A stretch of DNA of 64,000 nucleotides from Mycobacterium sp. ACS1612 (GTDB lineage Bacteria; Actinomycetota; Actinomycetes; Mycobacteriales; Mycobacteriaceae). The position numbers and the translations under genes were made by a program. The stretch covers positions 1-64,000 of the forward strand of contig NZ_LZHZ01000060.1 in the NCBI RefSeq assembly GCF_001667505.1, given 5' to 3'. Positions 25,661-33,835 of the stretch are shown in pieces; the stretch's first letter is position 1; each line of letters opens with the position of its first letter. Below the pieces are notes generated by a model. The model saw only the letters and a program-made list of their open reading frames with translations, had not been told where the DNA came from and did not search any database.

Positions 25661-26401
25661 TCAGAGTTGTATCTGCCCACCGTCGACAGCCAACTCCGCT
25701 CCGGTCATGAAGCTGCTCTGATCCGACGCCAGGAACAGCACCGCGGAGGCGATTTCGTCGGGGCGGCCCAGCCTCTTCATCGGGACCTGCGCAGTCATGC
25801 CGTCCAGCAGATCCTGCTTCTGGTCGGCGGGTGCCAGGCCGGTGAGTCCCGGAGTCTCGATCGGGCCGGGAACGATGGTGTTCACCCGGATCTTGCGGTC
25901 GGCCAGCTCGGCAGCCCACGTCCGGCCCAGCGAGCGGATGGCGGCCTTGGACGCGGCATACAACCCGAACGCCGGGACACCTTCGGAGGCGGCGGTGGAT
26001 CCTGCCAGTATCACCGAGGCGCCGTCATTGAGTAACGGCAGAGCCTTCTGCACGGTGAACACCGTGCCTGCCACGTTACGGTCGAAGTTGTCCCCGTAGT
26101 GCTCTGGCGTCACATCGGCGAGGGTGGCAAAGTCGCCGCCGCCTGCGTTGGCGAAAAGGACGTCAAGTCCCCTACCGTGCTTGGCGATTTCGGCGGCCAG
26201 GCTGTCCAGTTCGTCGGGCTTGCTGATGTCGCTCCGCACACCGTGAGCGCCAATCGACGCCGCGGCCTCATCCAGGCGAGTGCGATCGCGACCGGTGATG
26301 AAGACGTACGCTCCTTCATCGGCCAGCCGCTTGGCAGTCGCGAGGCCGATGCCTGATGTGCCTCCGGTGACCAAAGCCGTCTTGCCGTCGAGCTGTCCCA
26401 T
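25661..26401 (-). CDS. short-chain dehydrogenase/reductase
   Basis: A 246-residue classical SDR. TGGTSGIGLATAKRL binds the cofactor, NAGGG follows, and the catalytic pair is YAASK. An Arg in TGRDRTRL after strand 2 suggests NADP(H). The C-terminal VDGGQIQL is typical of the FabG-like group. It is downstream of an NTF2-like gene and a MarR gene on the same strand. A palindrome 48 bases upstream (26449-26464) is a second copy of the one before the NTF2 gene, so both are probably under the same regulator. Confidence 0.92.
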   Translation of the reverse strand: MGQLDGKTALVTGGTSGIGLATAKRLADEGAYVFITGRDRTRLDEAAASIGAHGVRSDISKPDELDSLAAEIAKHGRGLDVLFANAGGGDFATLADVTPEHYGDNFDRNVAGTVFTVQKALPLLNDGASVILAGSTAASEGVPAFGLYAASKAAIRSLGRTWAAELADRKIRVNTIVPGPIETPGLTGLAPADQKQDLLDGMTAQVPMKRLGRPDEIASAVLFLASDQSSFMTGAELAVDGGQIQL

Positions 26402-26448
26402 GATCGGGCTCCATTCTTGTGGTTCCTGCGGTTCGTTCGCTAGAACAA

Positions 26449-26464
26449 AGGTGAAACATCACCT
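26449..26464. promoter_or_regulatory. operator copy 2, before the SDR gene
   Basis: AGGTGA-AACA-TCACCT, with the same arms and spacing as the core of the palindrome at 26840-26863. It overlaps the stop codon of the NTF2-like gene and lies 48 bases upstream of the SDR start. Confidence 0.65.
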
Positions 26465-26825
26465 ATTCCGGGGGGTTCAGCACTGTCCACATCCGGATGA
26501 TGCGTTCGTCGGCGATCTCGGCGACGTCGAAGCCGGACGCGACTGTGGCATTGTCGGGGGTCCGGACCTCCCAGGCAAGGAAACCGAGGCCGCGGGTCTG
26601 ACGTACCGGGCTTGCCTTGACGAAGTGCATGCCCGTCAGCTTTTCCTGCAGCTCAGCAGCCTTGGCGTTCAGCTCGTCATGCCCGGTGGCGGTGCCTTCA
26701 TCGTCGATCCACTCCACGTCATCCGCGTAGGTCACGGCGATCGCTTCGGCGCGCCGTTGCGGGTCCCGTTCGTCGAACACGCCCAGCAGATTGGCTTCCA
26801 TCAGGCGGGTGATGACTTCACTCAT
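26463..26825 (-). CDS. NTF2-like (SnoaL-type) protein
   Basis: A 120-residue protein with the cone-shaped NTF2/SnoaL fold: N-terminal helices (ITRLMEANLLGVFDERDPQR), ADDVEWIDDEG on the first strand, and a late IIRMWTVL. These small proteins act as isomerases, dehydratases or ligand binders, often beside SDRs. ATG at 26825 is preceded by GGGAG. It sits between the MarR and SDR genes, with a copy of the same palindrome on each side. Confidence 0.85.
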   Translation of the reverse strand: MSEVITRLMEANLLGVFDERDPQRRAEAIAVTYADDVEWIDDEGTATGHDELNAKAAELQEKLTGMHFVKASPVRQTRGLGFLAWEVRTPDNATVASGFDVAEIADERIIRMWTVLNPPE

Positions 26826-26839
26826 CGTCTGCTCCCATC

Positions 26840-26863
26840 GTTTAGGTGATAAATCACCTAAAC
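26840..26863. promoter_or_regulatory. operator copy 1, before the NTF2-like gene
   Basis: Perfect inverted repeat GTTTAGGTGAT-AA-ATCACCTAAAC, 11-base arms. It fills the gap between the MarR stop and the NTF2-like start. A shorter copy lies before the SDR gene. Long AT-rich palindromes of this form are typical MarR-family sites. Confidence 0.75.
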
Positions 26864-26864
26864 T

Positions 26865-27374
26865 CTAGCTCGGCGCTGGCGGGAGTGAGCTGTTGTGATC
26901 GAGGTTGACGTGAATGTGCTCCAGTGCGGCCGTGAACGGGGCGAGCAGATTCTCGGGCAGCGGATCGAAGAACAGGCTGCGCACCAGGTCGACATGCCCG
27001 GGTGCGGCGTCGGCGATCGCCTGCCGCCCTTTCTCGGTGAGCACAACGTTGGTCGTGCGGCCGTCTTCGGTGCTGGGGCGGCGCTCGGTGAGACCACGTT
27101 CTTCCATGCGTCGCAACTGATGTGACAGCCTGCTACGTTCCCAGCCGATCTGCGCGGCCAAGTCGCTGACACGCAAGCCCTCGTCGTTGTCACCGCTGAG
27201 CGCCACCAGCACGTCGTAGTCGGACAGCGACAATCCCGAGTCGGCCTGCAGCTGGCGGTTCATCTCGTAGGTCATTCGTAGCTGCACTCGCATATAGGCG
27301 ACCCAGGCGCGCTGCTGTCTCGGCGTCAGCCATCCACGCTTCGGTGATGTGTCCCGCACTTTTCTCGGCGTCAC
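26865..27374 (-). CDS. MarR-family transcriptional regulator
   Basis: About 169 residues from GTG 27374 (a GTG at 27359 is also possible; no ideal ribosome site decides it). The winged helix is clear: LRVSDLAAQIGWERSRLSHQ, then LRRMEERGLTERRPSTEDGR as recognition helix and wing. It precedes the NTF2-like and SDR genes on the same strand. Two matching palindromes downstream of it, but none found directly upstream of it, suggest it controls the two enzymes more than itself. The ligand is unknown. Confidence 0.85.
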   Translation of the reverse strand: MTPRKVRDTSPKRGWLTPRQQRAWVAYMRVQLRMTYEMNRQLQADSGLSLSDYDVLVALSGDNDEGLRVSDLAAQIGWERSRLSHQLRRMEERGLTERRPSTEDGRTTNVVLTEKGRQAIADAAPGHVDLVRSLFFDPLPENLLAPFTAALEHIHVNLDHNSSLPPAPS

Positions 27375-27503
27375 GGTTGTCAGTATGACGACGGTCCCTC
27401 CGGGGAAGTGCGTTAGTTCGATTTGTCGAATCTGCGATCTCCACCGGAGCACCGGGATCGGCAATGCGTAGGAATGCTGAAGGCGGCGACTATCGGCACG
27501 ACC

Positions 27504-27545
27504 TTGACTGTGACAGCCCTCACAGTAATATGACCAGTGGTCATA
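27504..27545 (+). promoter_or_regulatory. SigA-type promoter embedded in two palindromes, before TetR-R2lox
   Basis: A -35 TTGACT (27504-27509) and -10 TAATAT (27526-27531) with a 16-base spacer. The spacer region is a perfect inverted repeat ACTGTGA-N6-TCACAGT (27507-27526), and the start region is another, TATGACCA-G-TGGTCATA (27529-27545). A bound repressor would cover the whole promoter. Confidence 0.75.
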
Positions 27546-27565
27546 CAAGGCGCGAGGAGGTGCCT

Positions 27566-28234
27566 GTGCCGACAGTGACGTGGGCGCGACTTGACCCGGC
27601 TCGTCGGGCGGCGGTGATCGACGCCGCGGAGGCTGAGTTCGGGGCGCATGGGTTCTCCGGCGGCAGCCTGAACGTCATCGCGCGGCGCGCCGGAGTCGCC
27701 AAGGGCAGCCTGTTCCAATACTTCGCGGACAAGCGCGATCTCTACGCGTTCATCGCCGATGTCGGCAGCCAGCGGGTGCGCACCTACATGGAGACCCGCA
27801 TCGTCGAACTCAACCCGAGCAGGCCGTTTTTCGAGTTTCTGACCGATCTGATGGATTCGTGGGTCACGTACTTCGCCGATCATCCGAAGGAGCGGTCGCT
27901 GCACGCCGCGGCGAGTTTCGAGGTCGACACCGATGCGCGCATCAGCGTGCGCAGCGTCATCCATCGTCACTACCTGGAGGTCCTGCGCCCGCTGGTGCGA
28001 GACGCGCAGATACGCGGCGACGTGGCGGCCGAGGCGGACACCGATGCGCTGCTATCGCTGCTGCTGCTGGTCTTCCCGCACCTGGCCTTGGCGCCGTATG
28101 TGCGCGGGATGGACCCGGTCCTCGGCCTCGACGAACCGAACCCGGAACAGCCGGCACTGGCCGTACGCAGGCTGGTCGCGGTGCTGCGAAGCGCGTTCGC
28201 CACATCGCCGTCGATGACATCAACCACCGCTTGA
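27566..28234 (+). CDS. TetR-family regulator of R2lox (Rv0232-like)
   Basis: A 222-residue repressor started at GTG 27566, seven bases after AGGAGG. The helix-turn-helix is LNVIARRAGVAKGSLFQYFA. The gene sits 19 bases before the R2-like oxidase gene in the same direction, the same order as Rv0232-Rv0233 in M. tuberculosis, so orthology is likely. The promoter upstream is overlaid with two palindromes, consistent with autoregulation of the pair. Inducer unknown, perhaps a fatty acid given what R2lox binds. Confidence 0.9.
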   Translation: MPTVTWARLDPARRAAVIDAAEAEFGAHGFSGGSLNVIARRAGVAKGSLFQYFADKRDLYAFIADVGSQRVRTYMETRIVELNPSRPFFEFLTDLMDSWVTYFADHPKERSLHAAASFEVDTDARISVRSVIHRHYLEVLRPLVRDAQIRGDVAAEADTDALLSLLLLVFPHLALAPYVRGMDPVLGLDEPNPEQPALAVRRLVAVLRSAFATSPSMTSTTA

Positions 28235-28253
28235 TCGACAGGAGGTCATTGCC

Positions 28254-29192
28254 ATGACAAGAACACGGTCACAGTCGCTCGCCGCGGGCGGACTCAACTG
28301 GGACAGCCTGCCGCTCAAGCTGTTCACGGGCGGAAATGCCAAGTTCTGGGATCCGGCCGATATCGACTTCTCCCGCGACCGGGAAGACTGGGAGTCGCTG
28401 ACCGAACTCGAGCGCGAGTGGGCCACCCGGTTGTGCGCGCAGTTCATCGCGGGCGAGGAAGCGGTCACCCAGGACATCCAGCCGTTCATGGCGGCGATGC
28501 GCGCCGAGGGCAGGCTCGGTGACGAGATGTACTTGACACAGTTCGCGTTCGAAGAGGCCAAACACACGCAAGTGTTCCGCATGTGGCTCGACGCCGTCGG
28601 CATGACCGGCGATCTGCAGCACTTCCTCGACGACCTGCCCGCGTACCGGACGATCTTCTACGACGAACTCCCCCAATCGCTGGACGCGCTGGCAACCGAT
28701 CCGTCGCCTGCGGCTCAGGTCCGCGCTTCGGCCACGTACAACCACGTCATCGAGGGCATGATGGCGCTGACGGGATACTATGCGTGGCACCGGATTTGCG
28801 TCGACCGTGGCATCCTGCCCGGGATGCAGGAACTGGTGAAGCGGATCGGTGACGACGAGCGGCGACACATGGCATGGGGGACGTTCACGTGTCGACGCCA
28901 TGTCGCTGCCGATGACTCGCTCTGGGGTGTGTTCGAGACCCGGATGAACCAACTCATCCCGCTGGCGTTGCAGAACACCGAAGACGCTTACGCCCTTTAC
29001 GAGGTGATCCCGTTCGGCCTCGAGAAGGACGAATTCCAGCAGTACGCCACCGACAAGGGCATGCGCCGCTTCGGCACGATCAGCAGCGCCAGGGGTCGTC
29101 CGATCGAGGAGATCGATATCGATTACACGCCGCTGCAACTCGAGGACACGTTCGCCGACGAGGATCGAAAAGCGTTGGCGGCGTCGGCCTAG
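28254..29192 (+). CDS. R2-like ligand-binding oxidase (R2lox)
   Basis: A 312-residue ferritin-like protein closely resembling Rv0233 of M. tuberculosis. All six metal ligands known for that family are present at the same numbers: Glu68, Glu101, His104, Glu167, Glu202 and His205. The pair that forms the Val-Tyr ether cross-link is also present (Val71, Tyr162). Family members carry a Mn/Fe site and bind a long-chain fatty acid; they lack the radical-transfer role of true ribonucleotide reductase R2. Old annotation as NrdB is misleading. AGGAGGT precedes the ATG. Physiological substrate is not known. Confidence 0.96.
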   Translation: MTRTRSQSLAAGGLNWDSLPLKLFTGGNAKFWDPADIDFSRDREDWESLTELEREWATRLCAQFIAGEEAVTQDIQPFMAAMRAEGRLGDEMYLTQFAFEEAKHTQVFRMWLDAVGMTGDLQHFLDDLPAYRTIFYDELPQSLDALATDPSPAAQVRASATYNHVIEGMMALTGYYAWHRICVDRGILPGMQELVKRIGDDERRHMAWGTFTCRRHVAADDSLWGVFETRMNQLIPLALQNTEDAYALYEVIPFGLEKDEFQQYATDKGMRRFGTISSARGRPIEEIDIDYTPLQLEDTFADEDRKALAASA

Positions 29193-29195
29193 CGG

Positions 29196-30542
29196 TTACA
29201 GCGGTTTACTGACGCGAAACACCTCGGTCTCGTCGGCCAGGCCCTTGAGGCGTTGCGCACCGAGGCTTTCAAAGCGCAACCCTGACCCTGCCGACAGGTC
29301 GCGCACGGTTCGGCTGGCGAGCACCTCGTCGGCATGCGCCATCCCACCGATGCGCGCGCCCACGTGAACGGCCATTCCGCTCCACTCGTCACCGCGCTTC
29401 TCGCATTCACCGATGTGCACACCGACCCGGACATGCATACCGAGTCCGGCCAGCGTCGGCACCAGTTCGAGCCCGCACCGGGCCGCCTTGGTAGGGCCGT
29501 CGAAGAGCGCGAACACGCCGTCTCCGGTGTGTTTGGCGCGCTGACCGCCGTACTTTGACAGCAACCGGTCGACCAGCCGATCGTGCGCGTCGAGTTCGTG
29601 GCGCCAGTGCGTGTCACCATGCGCGCTGAGCAGTTCTGTCGAGCTGACAATGTCGGTGAACATCACCGTCGAGAGCACCCGCTCGCCTTGCTCCTCTTGC
29701 GAGGCGCCACAGGCAAACTCGACGATGGCCGACGCGAGCGCGTCATCGAGCAAGCCGTGCGGTCCCGGCGGTAATTCCCGGAACTCGGCGCCGGGAATGG
29801 CCTCGGCCAATGCGCGGCCGGACTCGGGTGTCGCGACGACGTCGCCGCGCCTGCAGAGCACAAGGGTGGGAGTTCGCACGGTTCGCAACAACGGACGCAC
29901 GTCGATCGCGGACACCGCGTCCCATAGCATCCGCGCCATCATCGGACTCGCAGATGTGCGCTCGATGCGGCCGTACATTTCGCGGAAGCCCGGTACATCG
30001 GCGATGGAGCCGAAGAAAAGATCGGCCAGTGCGCCTTCACCCCAACGCTTTTCGATCTGCTCGTGGACTCGGTTTGAGAGATCGGAGCCGAATCCCCACG
30101 GATAATCCGGCAGCTCCGGGATGAATCTCGGAAGCGTTCCGTACAGGATCAGCGAGCGAACGCGTTCGGGATAGGTCGCTGCGAACAAGATGCTCATCGG
30201 GCCGCCTTCCGAGACGCCCCACAGCACCGGACAATCCGCCCCCACTGCATCCATCACCGCGTGCAGGTCGTCCATCCGCTCGTCGAGCGGCGGGACTCGT
30301 GTCACGGGGTCCGACAGGCCTGTCCCGCGTTTGTCCCAGGCAACGAACCGAGTGCGGTGCGCCAACTGCTCGAAGAACGGGGTGAACGGAAGGTCGGGAT
30401 CGGCGATCATATCGACGTTGCTGACCCAACCCGGCACCCAGACCACTGTGGTGTCGGCGTCGCCCAGGGTGCGATACGCGAGGCGGACATCCCCGTTGCG
30501 CGCGTAATGCACTCCCCCGTCGATCACAGAAACATCGTGCAC
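29196..30542 (-). CDS. alpha/beta hydrolase fused to class III adenylyl cyclase (LipJ/Rv1900c type)
   Basis: A 448-residue two-domain protein. The N-terminal hydrolase (about 1-275) has the nucleophile elbow GVSEGG and a late GPHGLLDD histidine loop. The C-terminal class III cyclase (about 285-448) starts at VMFTDIVSSTELL and includes HTGDGVFALFDG. Rv1900c (lipJ) has the same order and length. GTG at 30542 is chosen because the sequence further upstream is not protein-like. It would make cAMP, perhaps gated by a ligand of the hydrolase domain. It lies tail to tail with R2lox, three bases apart. Confidence 0.9.
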   Translation of the reverse strand: MHDVSVIDGGVHYARNGDVRLAYRTLGDADTTVVWVPGWVSNVDMIADPDLPFTPFFEQLAHRTRFVAWDKRGTGLSDPVTRVPPLDERMDDLHAVMDAVGADCPVLWGVSEGGPMSILFAATYPERVRSLILYGTLPRFIPELPDYPWGFGSDLSNRVHEQIEKRWGEGALADLFFGSIADVPGFREMYGRIERTSASPMMARMLWDAVSAIDVRPLLRTVRTPTLVLCRRGDVVATPESGRALAEAIPGAEFRELPPGPHGLLDDALASAIVEFACGASQEEQGERVLSTVMFTDIVSSTELLSAHGDTHWRHELDAHDRLVDRLLSKYGGQRAKHTGDGVFALFDGPTKAARCGLELVPTLAGLGMHVRVGVHIGECEKRGDEWSGMAVHVGARIGGMAHADEVLASRTVRDLSAGSGLRFESLGAQRLKGLADETEVFRVSKPL

Positions 30543-30665
30543 CCGCGGGGCGGCTGACCGAGCAGTTTTCGACCGTTGTCCACCGATCGGGGGATGATCG
30601 AATCCCCCGGTGAAAGGGCAGATCGCCGGAACCGCGCCGGGTGGTCGCCGGGAAATACTCGTGGC

Positions 30666-31103
30666 ATGACGATCACGCTTCACACCCCAGTTGCCGCTGC
30701 CCCGTCTCTCCTGTCACGGATCGCCGCCCGGTTGGGGGCGCGCCACTATGACCGGTTGGTCCTATCCGGCGCCGGGCCCGAAGCAGGCAGCGCGCTGCAG
30801 GTGCACGTGCAGCGACTGGTCTCTCGCGGGCACCGGGAATTCCTCGCTGCCGAGTTGCGGCGGCGAGGCACGGCAGTGTTGTGCGACCGGGTGATGTCGG
30901 CGCCCGGCGCGAGGGTTCCCGCCGTGTGGGACGCCGCGGATCTGATCGAGCGGGTGGACAAGCGACTAGTGAGCCGTCGTGACGTCAGCCCGCGCGGCAC
31001 CGCGCGACTGCGCCGACTGCTGGCCGACTGGAACGGACCGCTGCGGCATCGCGGCAGCGGTGATCTGTGCAGTGAACTGCGGGCGGTGCTGGCGGCGCTG
31101 TGA
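30666..31103 (+). CDS. hypothetical protein
   Basis: A 145-residue basic protein from ATG 30666. It is Arg/Leu/Ala-rich and probably helical, with no signal peptide, membrane segment or motif that I recognise. The body has LSRIAARLGARHYDRLVL near the start and RGTARLRRLLADW near the end. It is divergent from the hydrolase-cyclase gene with 123 bases between. A small conserved mycobacterial protein of unknown role is the most that can be said. Confidence 0.6.
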   Translation: MTITLHTPVAAAPSLLSRIAARLGARHYDRLVLSGAGPEAGSALQVHVQRLVSRGHREFLAAELRRRGTAVLCDRVMSAPGARVPAVWDAADLIERVDKRLVSRRDVSPRGTARLRRLLADWNGPLRHRGSGDLCSELRAVLAAL

Positions 31104-31157
31104 GCGGCGGCGGGTCCGCCCCGCAATGGACGCAATGGCCGAATTGCCCACCTATGA

Positions 31158-31170
31158 GCGACATTGTCGC
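31158..31170. repeat. short palindrome between convergent genes
   Basis: GCGACA-T-TGTCGC, perfect 6-base arms. It lies between the hypothetical gene at 30666-31103 and the convergent DUF222 remnant. It might be part of a bidirectional terminator, but no T-run follows. Confidence 0.3.
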
Positions 31171-31208
31171 GGAATGTATTGCACGCCTATGCTTTTCGCG
31201 GAACCGGG

Positions 31209-32388
31209 TCAGTTGTCGCTGGGCGGTGGTTTGGGTTCGTAGGGGTCGTACCACCACCAGTCGGCGCGTTCGCCGAGTGGCCCGGTCCAGGGTGAAACGT
31301 CGGGCGGTGGGCCGTTGGGTGGGCGGGCCAGTGATGCCGAGGTCAGTGGGTTGCCGTCGCTGTCGGTGACGACGAGGGTGTCGGCGGGCCCGGTGATGGT
31401 GATCTCGCCTTTGTGGTGCAGCCGGTGGTGGTACGGGCAGACCAGCACCAGGTTGTCCAGCTCGGTCAGGCCGCCGTCTTCCCAGTGGATGATGTGGTGG
31501 GCATGCAAACCCCGGGTGGCCCCGCAACCGCCGGTTGATGGTGCGGGTGGTGCGTCCGGTGCCGATCACCCGCCCGCAGCGTTGGAACCACACCTCACAG
31601 GTCGCATCGCAGGTCAGGTATTGGCGGTCGGCGTCCGAGAGCAGCGGCCCCAGGTGCAGGTTGGCGATGCGCGCCTCGAGATCCACATGCACCACCACGG
31701 TGGTGCGTTGACCCTGCGGGCGCCGCACCGCCTCGGCATCCCCACCAGATTCGACCAGCCGGATGAACGCCGCCGGGGCCGTCGGCAACGGCTGACCAGC
31801 GGTGTACTCGGCGAACAACGCATCCCGGTGTGACGCCAACGCCGCATCAAACGTCGCCGCCTGATCAATCGGCAACGTGATCCGATACTTCGTGCACTGC
31901 TCGTCCGAAGTCTTGCTGAACGACGCCTGCGGCTGCGGCGTGGGATCCGGATCCGGGCGCGGCTCCAGCTTCACCGCGGTGCGCAACTGGCTCACCGTCG
32001 CCACCGCCGCCAACTCCGCGTAATGCGCATCCGATCCCTCGCCCGCGCGAGAAGCGATCACCCCGACCTGATCCAACGACAACCGCCCCGCACGCATCGC
32101 TTGCGTACAGCGGGGAAACTCCTCCAACCGATCCGCGACCGTGGTGATGGTGTGCGCCGTGGACGACGACAATCCCAACCGCCAGGCCATCAACGCCGCC
32201 ACCGAGCGCGCCCCGGTGGCACCCCACAAGTTGTCCCGCTCGATCTGCGCGGCGATCTCCACAATGCGCCCATCAATCGCATTGCGCTGCCCCGCCAACT
32301 CGGCGAGTTCCTCGAACAGCACCTCAAGACGATCACTGCGAGTCACCACAGGACCGTCGAACGAAGCAGCAGACGGGATCGGAAACAT
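31209..32388 (-). pseudogene. DUF222/HNH endonuclease (13E12 type), frameshifted with internal deletion
   Basis: The N-terminal DUF222 part reads from ATG 32388 (MFPIPSAASFDG) down to TRTINRR near 31540. The correct frame then shifts: the HNH part GCGATRGLHAHHIIHWEDGG and its tail are in another frame and end at 31209. About 13-15 residues expected between NRR and the GCG, with conserved cysteines, are missing, so this is a deletion of a length not divisible by three. A 13-base palindrome (CAACCG-C-CGGTTG, 31525-31537) marks the junction. Family members are multi-copy in mycobacteria; this copy is probably dead, unless the lesion is a sequence error. Confidence 0.8.
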
Positions 32389-32491
32389 GACCCCATCATC
32401 ACCACCACCTACGACACCGCACACGACCAAAGCCCCACCCGGGCTCAATCTGTGGATGAATTCGGGCCTGGGGATAAACGCGAGCGAATGT

Positions 32492-32884
32492 CTAGGGCGC
32501 CGGGTATTTTGGCCGCGGCCGACGCCGCGTCGCGCCCCACACCCCGACTCCGATTCCGACGGCCGCGCCGCCAAGACCGATCAGCCGCTGCGACGGCTTC
32601 ATCTCACTGTGCACGCTCATGCCGCCGAGTAGGTCGGCCGCGTCCGCACCGCCCGACGCCAGAAACCAGCCCCGGGTATCGCGGCCGCGCAGTGCCGCCG
32701 TCGCCAGCAGCCCGCCGATCAACGCGTCGCGATATCCCATCGAACGCAACAGCAGTCGCGCCGTCGGCGCAGGCTCATCCGGGTCACCCCACAGCTTGTT
32801 CGCACCCACCGGGTCGACGAGAAACGAAATACCCGAGGCAAGTCGGATACAGCCGGCCACAACGCCGGCGCGATCGATCGGCAC
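32492..32884 (-). CDS. small membrane protein, function unknown
   Basis: A 130-residue protein with three or four weakly hydrophobic segments (VVAGCIRLASGISFLVDP, MGYRDALIGGLLATAALRG, and LIGLGGAAVGIGVGVWGA). The layout resembles the DUF4267-like family of small membrane proteins in actinobacteria, but this is a loose match. The C-terminus is basic (RRRPRPKYPAP). It stands alone between the DUF222 remnant and a VOC gene. Confidence 0.65.
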   Translation of the reverse strand: MPIDRAGVVAGCIRLASGISFLVDPVGANKLWGDPDEPAPTARLLLRSMGYRDALIGGLLATAALRGRDTRGWFLASGGADAADLLGGMSVHSEMKPSQRLIGLGGAAVGIGVGVWGATRRRPRPKYPAP

Positions 32885-32907
32885 AGCCTGCAGCCTAAGG
32901 TGCCGTC

Positions 32908-33339
32908 TCAGCAGACGGCGAACAATTCGAGCTGAATGTTGTCCGGGTCGCGAAACACCAACGTCGCGAACGGGAACGGTTGATCGCCGGAACGGATCCC
33001 GGAGTGCTCGACACCGAGTTCGTCAAGCCACGCCGCCCAGGCCTCCAATTCCGCCCGCGAGGCGACATTGAAACCCACGTGGTCCAAACCCGTACGCGCT
33101 TCATCGAATGCCCGACCGTCGTTGCCGGCATTGGTGTGCAGACCGATCACCAGGCCCGAACGCTGATCGACGAGCAACACGCCGTACCCGGTGTCCTCGC
33201 GTTCATAATGCGGGAACGTCATGGGCACACGGTCGGCGCGGAACACCCGCTGATACCAGGCGACGCTCGTTTCGAGGTCGCGCACCGTCACGGAGACGTG
33301 ATGGATCCCGGTGATGACTGGGCCCGAATCTTGGGTCAT
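32908..33339 (-). CDS. VOC-family (glyoxalase-like) protein
   Basis: A 143-residue protein with two beta-alpha-beta-beta-beta repeats. Metal-ligand positions can be seen as IHHVSVTVRD, HVGFNV, and the final FRDPDNIQLELFAV. These enzymes cover glyoxalases, ring-cleaving dioxygenases and epimerases. The start overlaps the stop of the DUF35 gene upstream by four bases (ATGA), so they are co-translated. The neighbouring lipid-type genes suggest a role in acyl or steroid breakdown, but that is inference. Confidence 0.88.
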   Translation of the reverse strand: MTQDSGPVITGIHHVSVTVRDLETSVAWYQRVFRADRVPMTFPHYEREDTGYGVLLVDQRSGLVIGLHTNAGNDGRAFDEARTGLDHVGFNVASRAELEAWAAWLDELGVEHSGIRSGDQPFPFATLVFRDPDNIQLELFAVC

Positions 33340-33779
33340 GGCTCATCCTTTCGCGGGACGAACACCGGAACGAAGGCCGTCTCGCCGTCGACCTCGTGGC
33401 ATTCGAACCGGACCTCGACCGACATGCCGATGTACACCGAGTCCGATTCACAATCAACGATATTGGAGGCGATGCGCAGATCGGCCTGTTCTGCCAATTC
33501 GACGATCGCGATCACATACGGCACCGGCACAGCCGGATTGAACGGCTGATAGTTGACGGTGTAGGTGAAGACGGTGCCGTATCCCGAGACGGGGCGTGCG
33601 ACGAGCGCGCCGCCGCAATCCGGGCAGTCCGCTGCCGGCGGACTGACCCACGCCGCGCACTGTGTGCATCGGTCGATGAGGAGTTGCCCGTCGGCGCCAC
33701 CGGTCCAGAACGGCCGATTGTGCTCGTCGAGTTTGGGCAGCATCCGCGCCGGATTCGCGGGTACGGCGGCGTCGGGCAT
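33336..33779 (-). CDS. DUF35/OB-fold zinc-ribbon acyl-CoA-associated protein
   Basis: A 147-residue protein with a four-cysteine zinc ribbon (CTQC and CPDC, about residues 38-56) followed by an OB-fold (YGTVFTYTVNYQPFNPAVP). ATG at 33779 is used; a TTG three codons earlier is possible. DUF35 proteins pair with thiolase-like partners to form active complexes, as in steroid side-chain retro-aldolases. Fittingly, a thiolase-like gene starts divergently 57 bases away. It overlaps the VOC gene by ATGA. Confidence 0.9.
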   Translation of the reverse strand: MPDAAVPANPARMLPKLDEHNRPFWTGGADGQLLIDRCTQCAAWVSPPAADCPDCGGALVARPVSGYGTVFTYTVNYQPFNPAVPVPYVIAIVELAEQADLRIASNIVDCESDSVYIGMSVEVRFECHEVDGETAFVPVFVPRKDEP

Positions 33780-33835
33780 GACAAGCAAAGTACATTCCAG
33801 AAGGCTGTCATTACAAAAATAGACGTATGAGGTGA

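Noticed and set aside
28254..29192. Ribonucleotide reductase beta subunit (NrdB) as the call for the R2 protein
   Set aside because: The Val71-Tyr162 pair and full match to the Rv0233 type place it in R2lox, which is not a reductase subunit.
30985..31208. Continuation of the DUF222 frame to 30985
   Set aside because: After the frameshift near 31530 this frame is Arg/His/Pro-rich shadow sequence; the family sequence continues in another frame to 31209.
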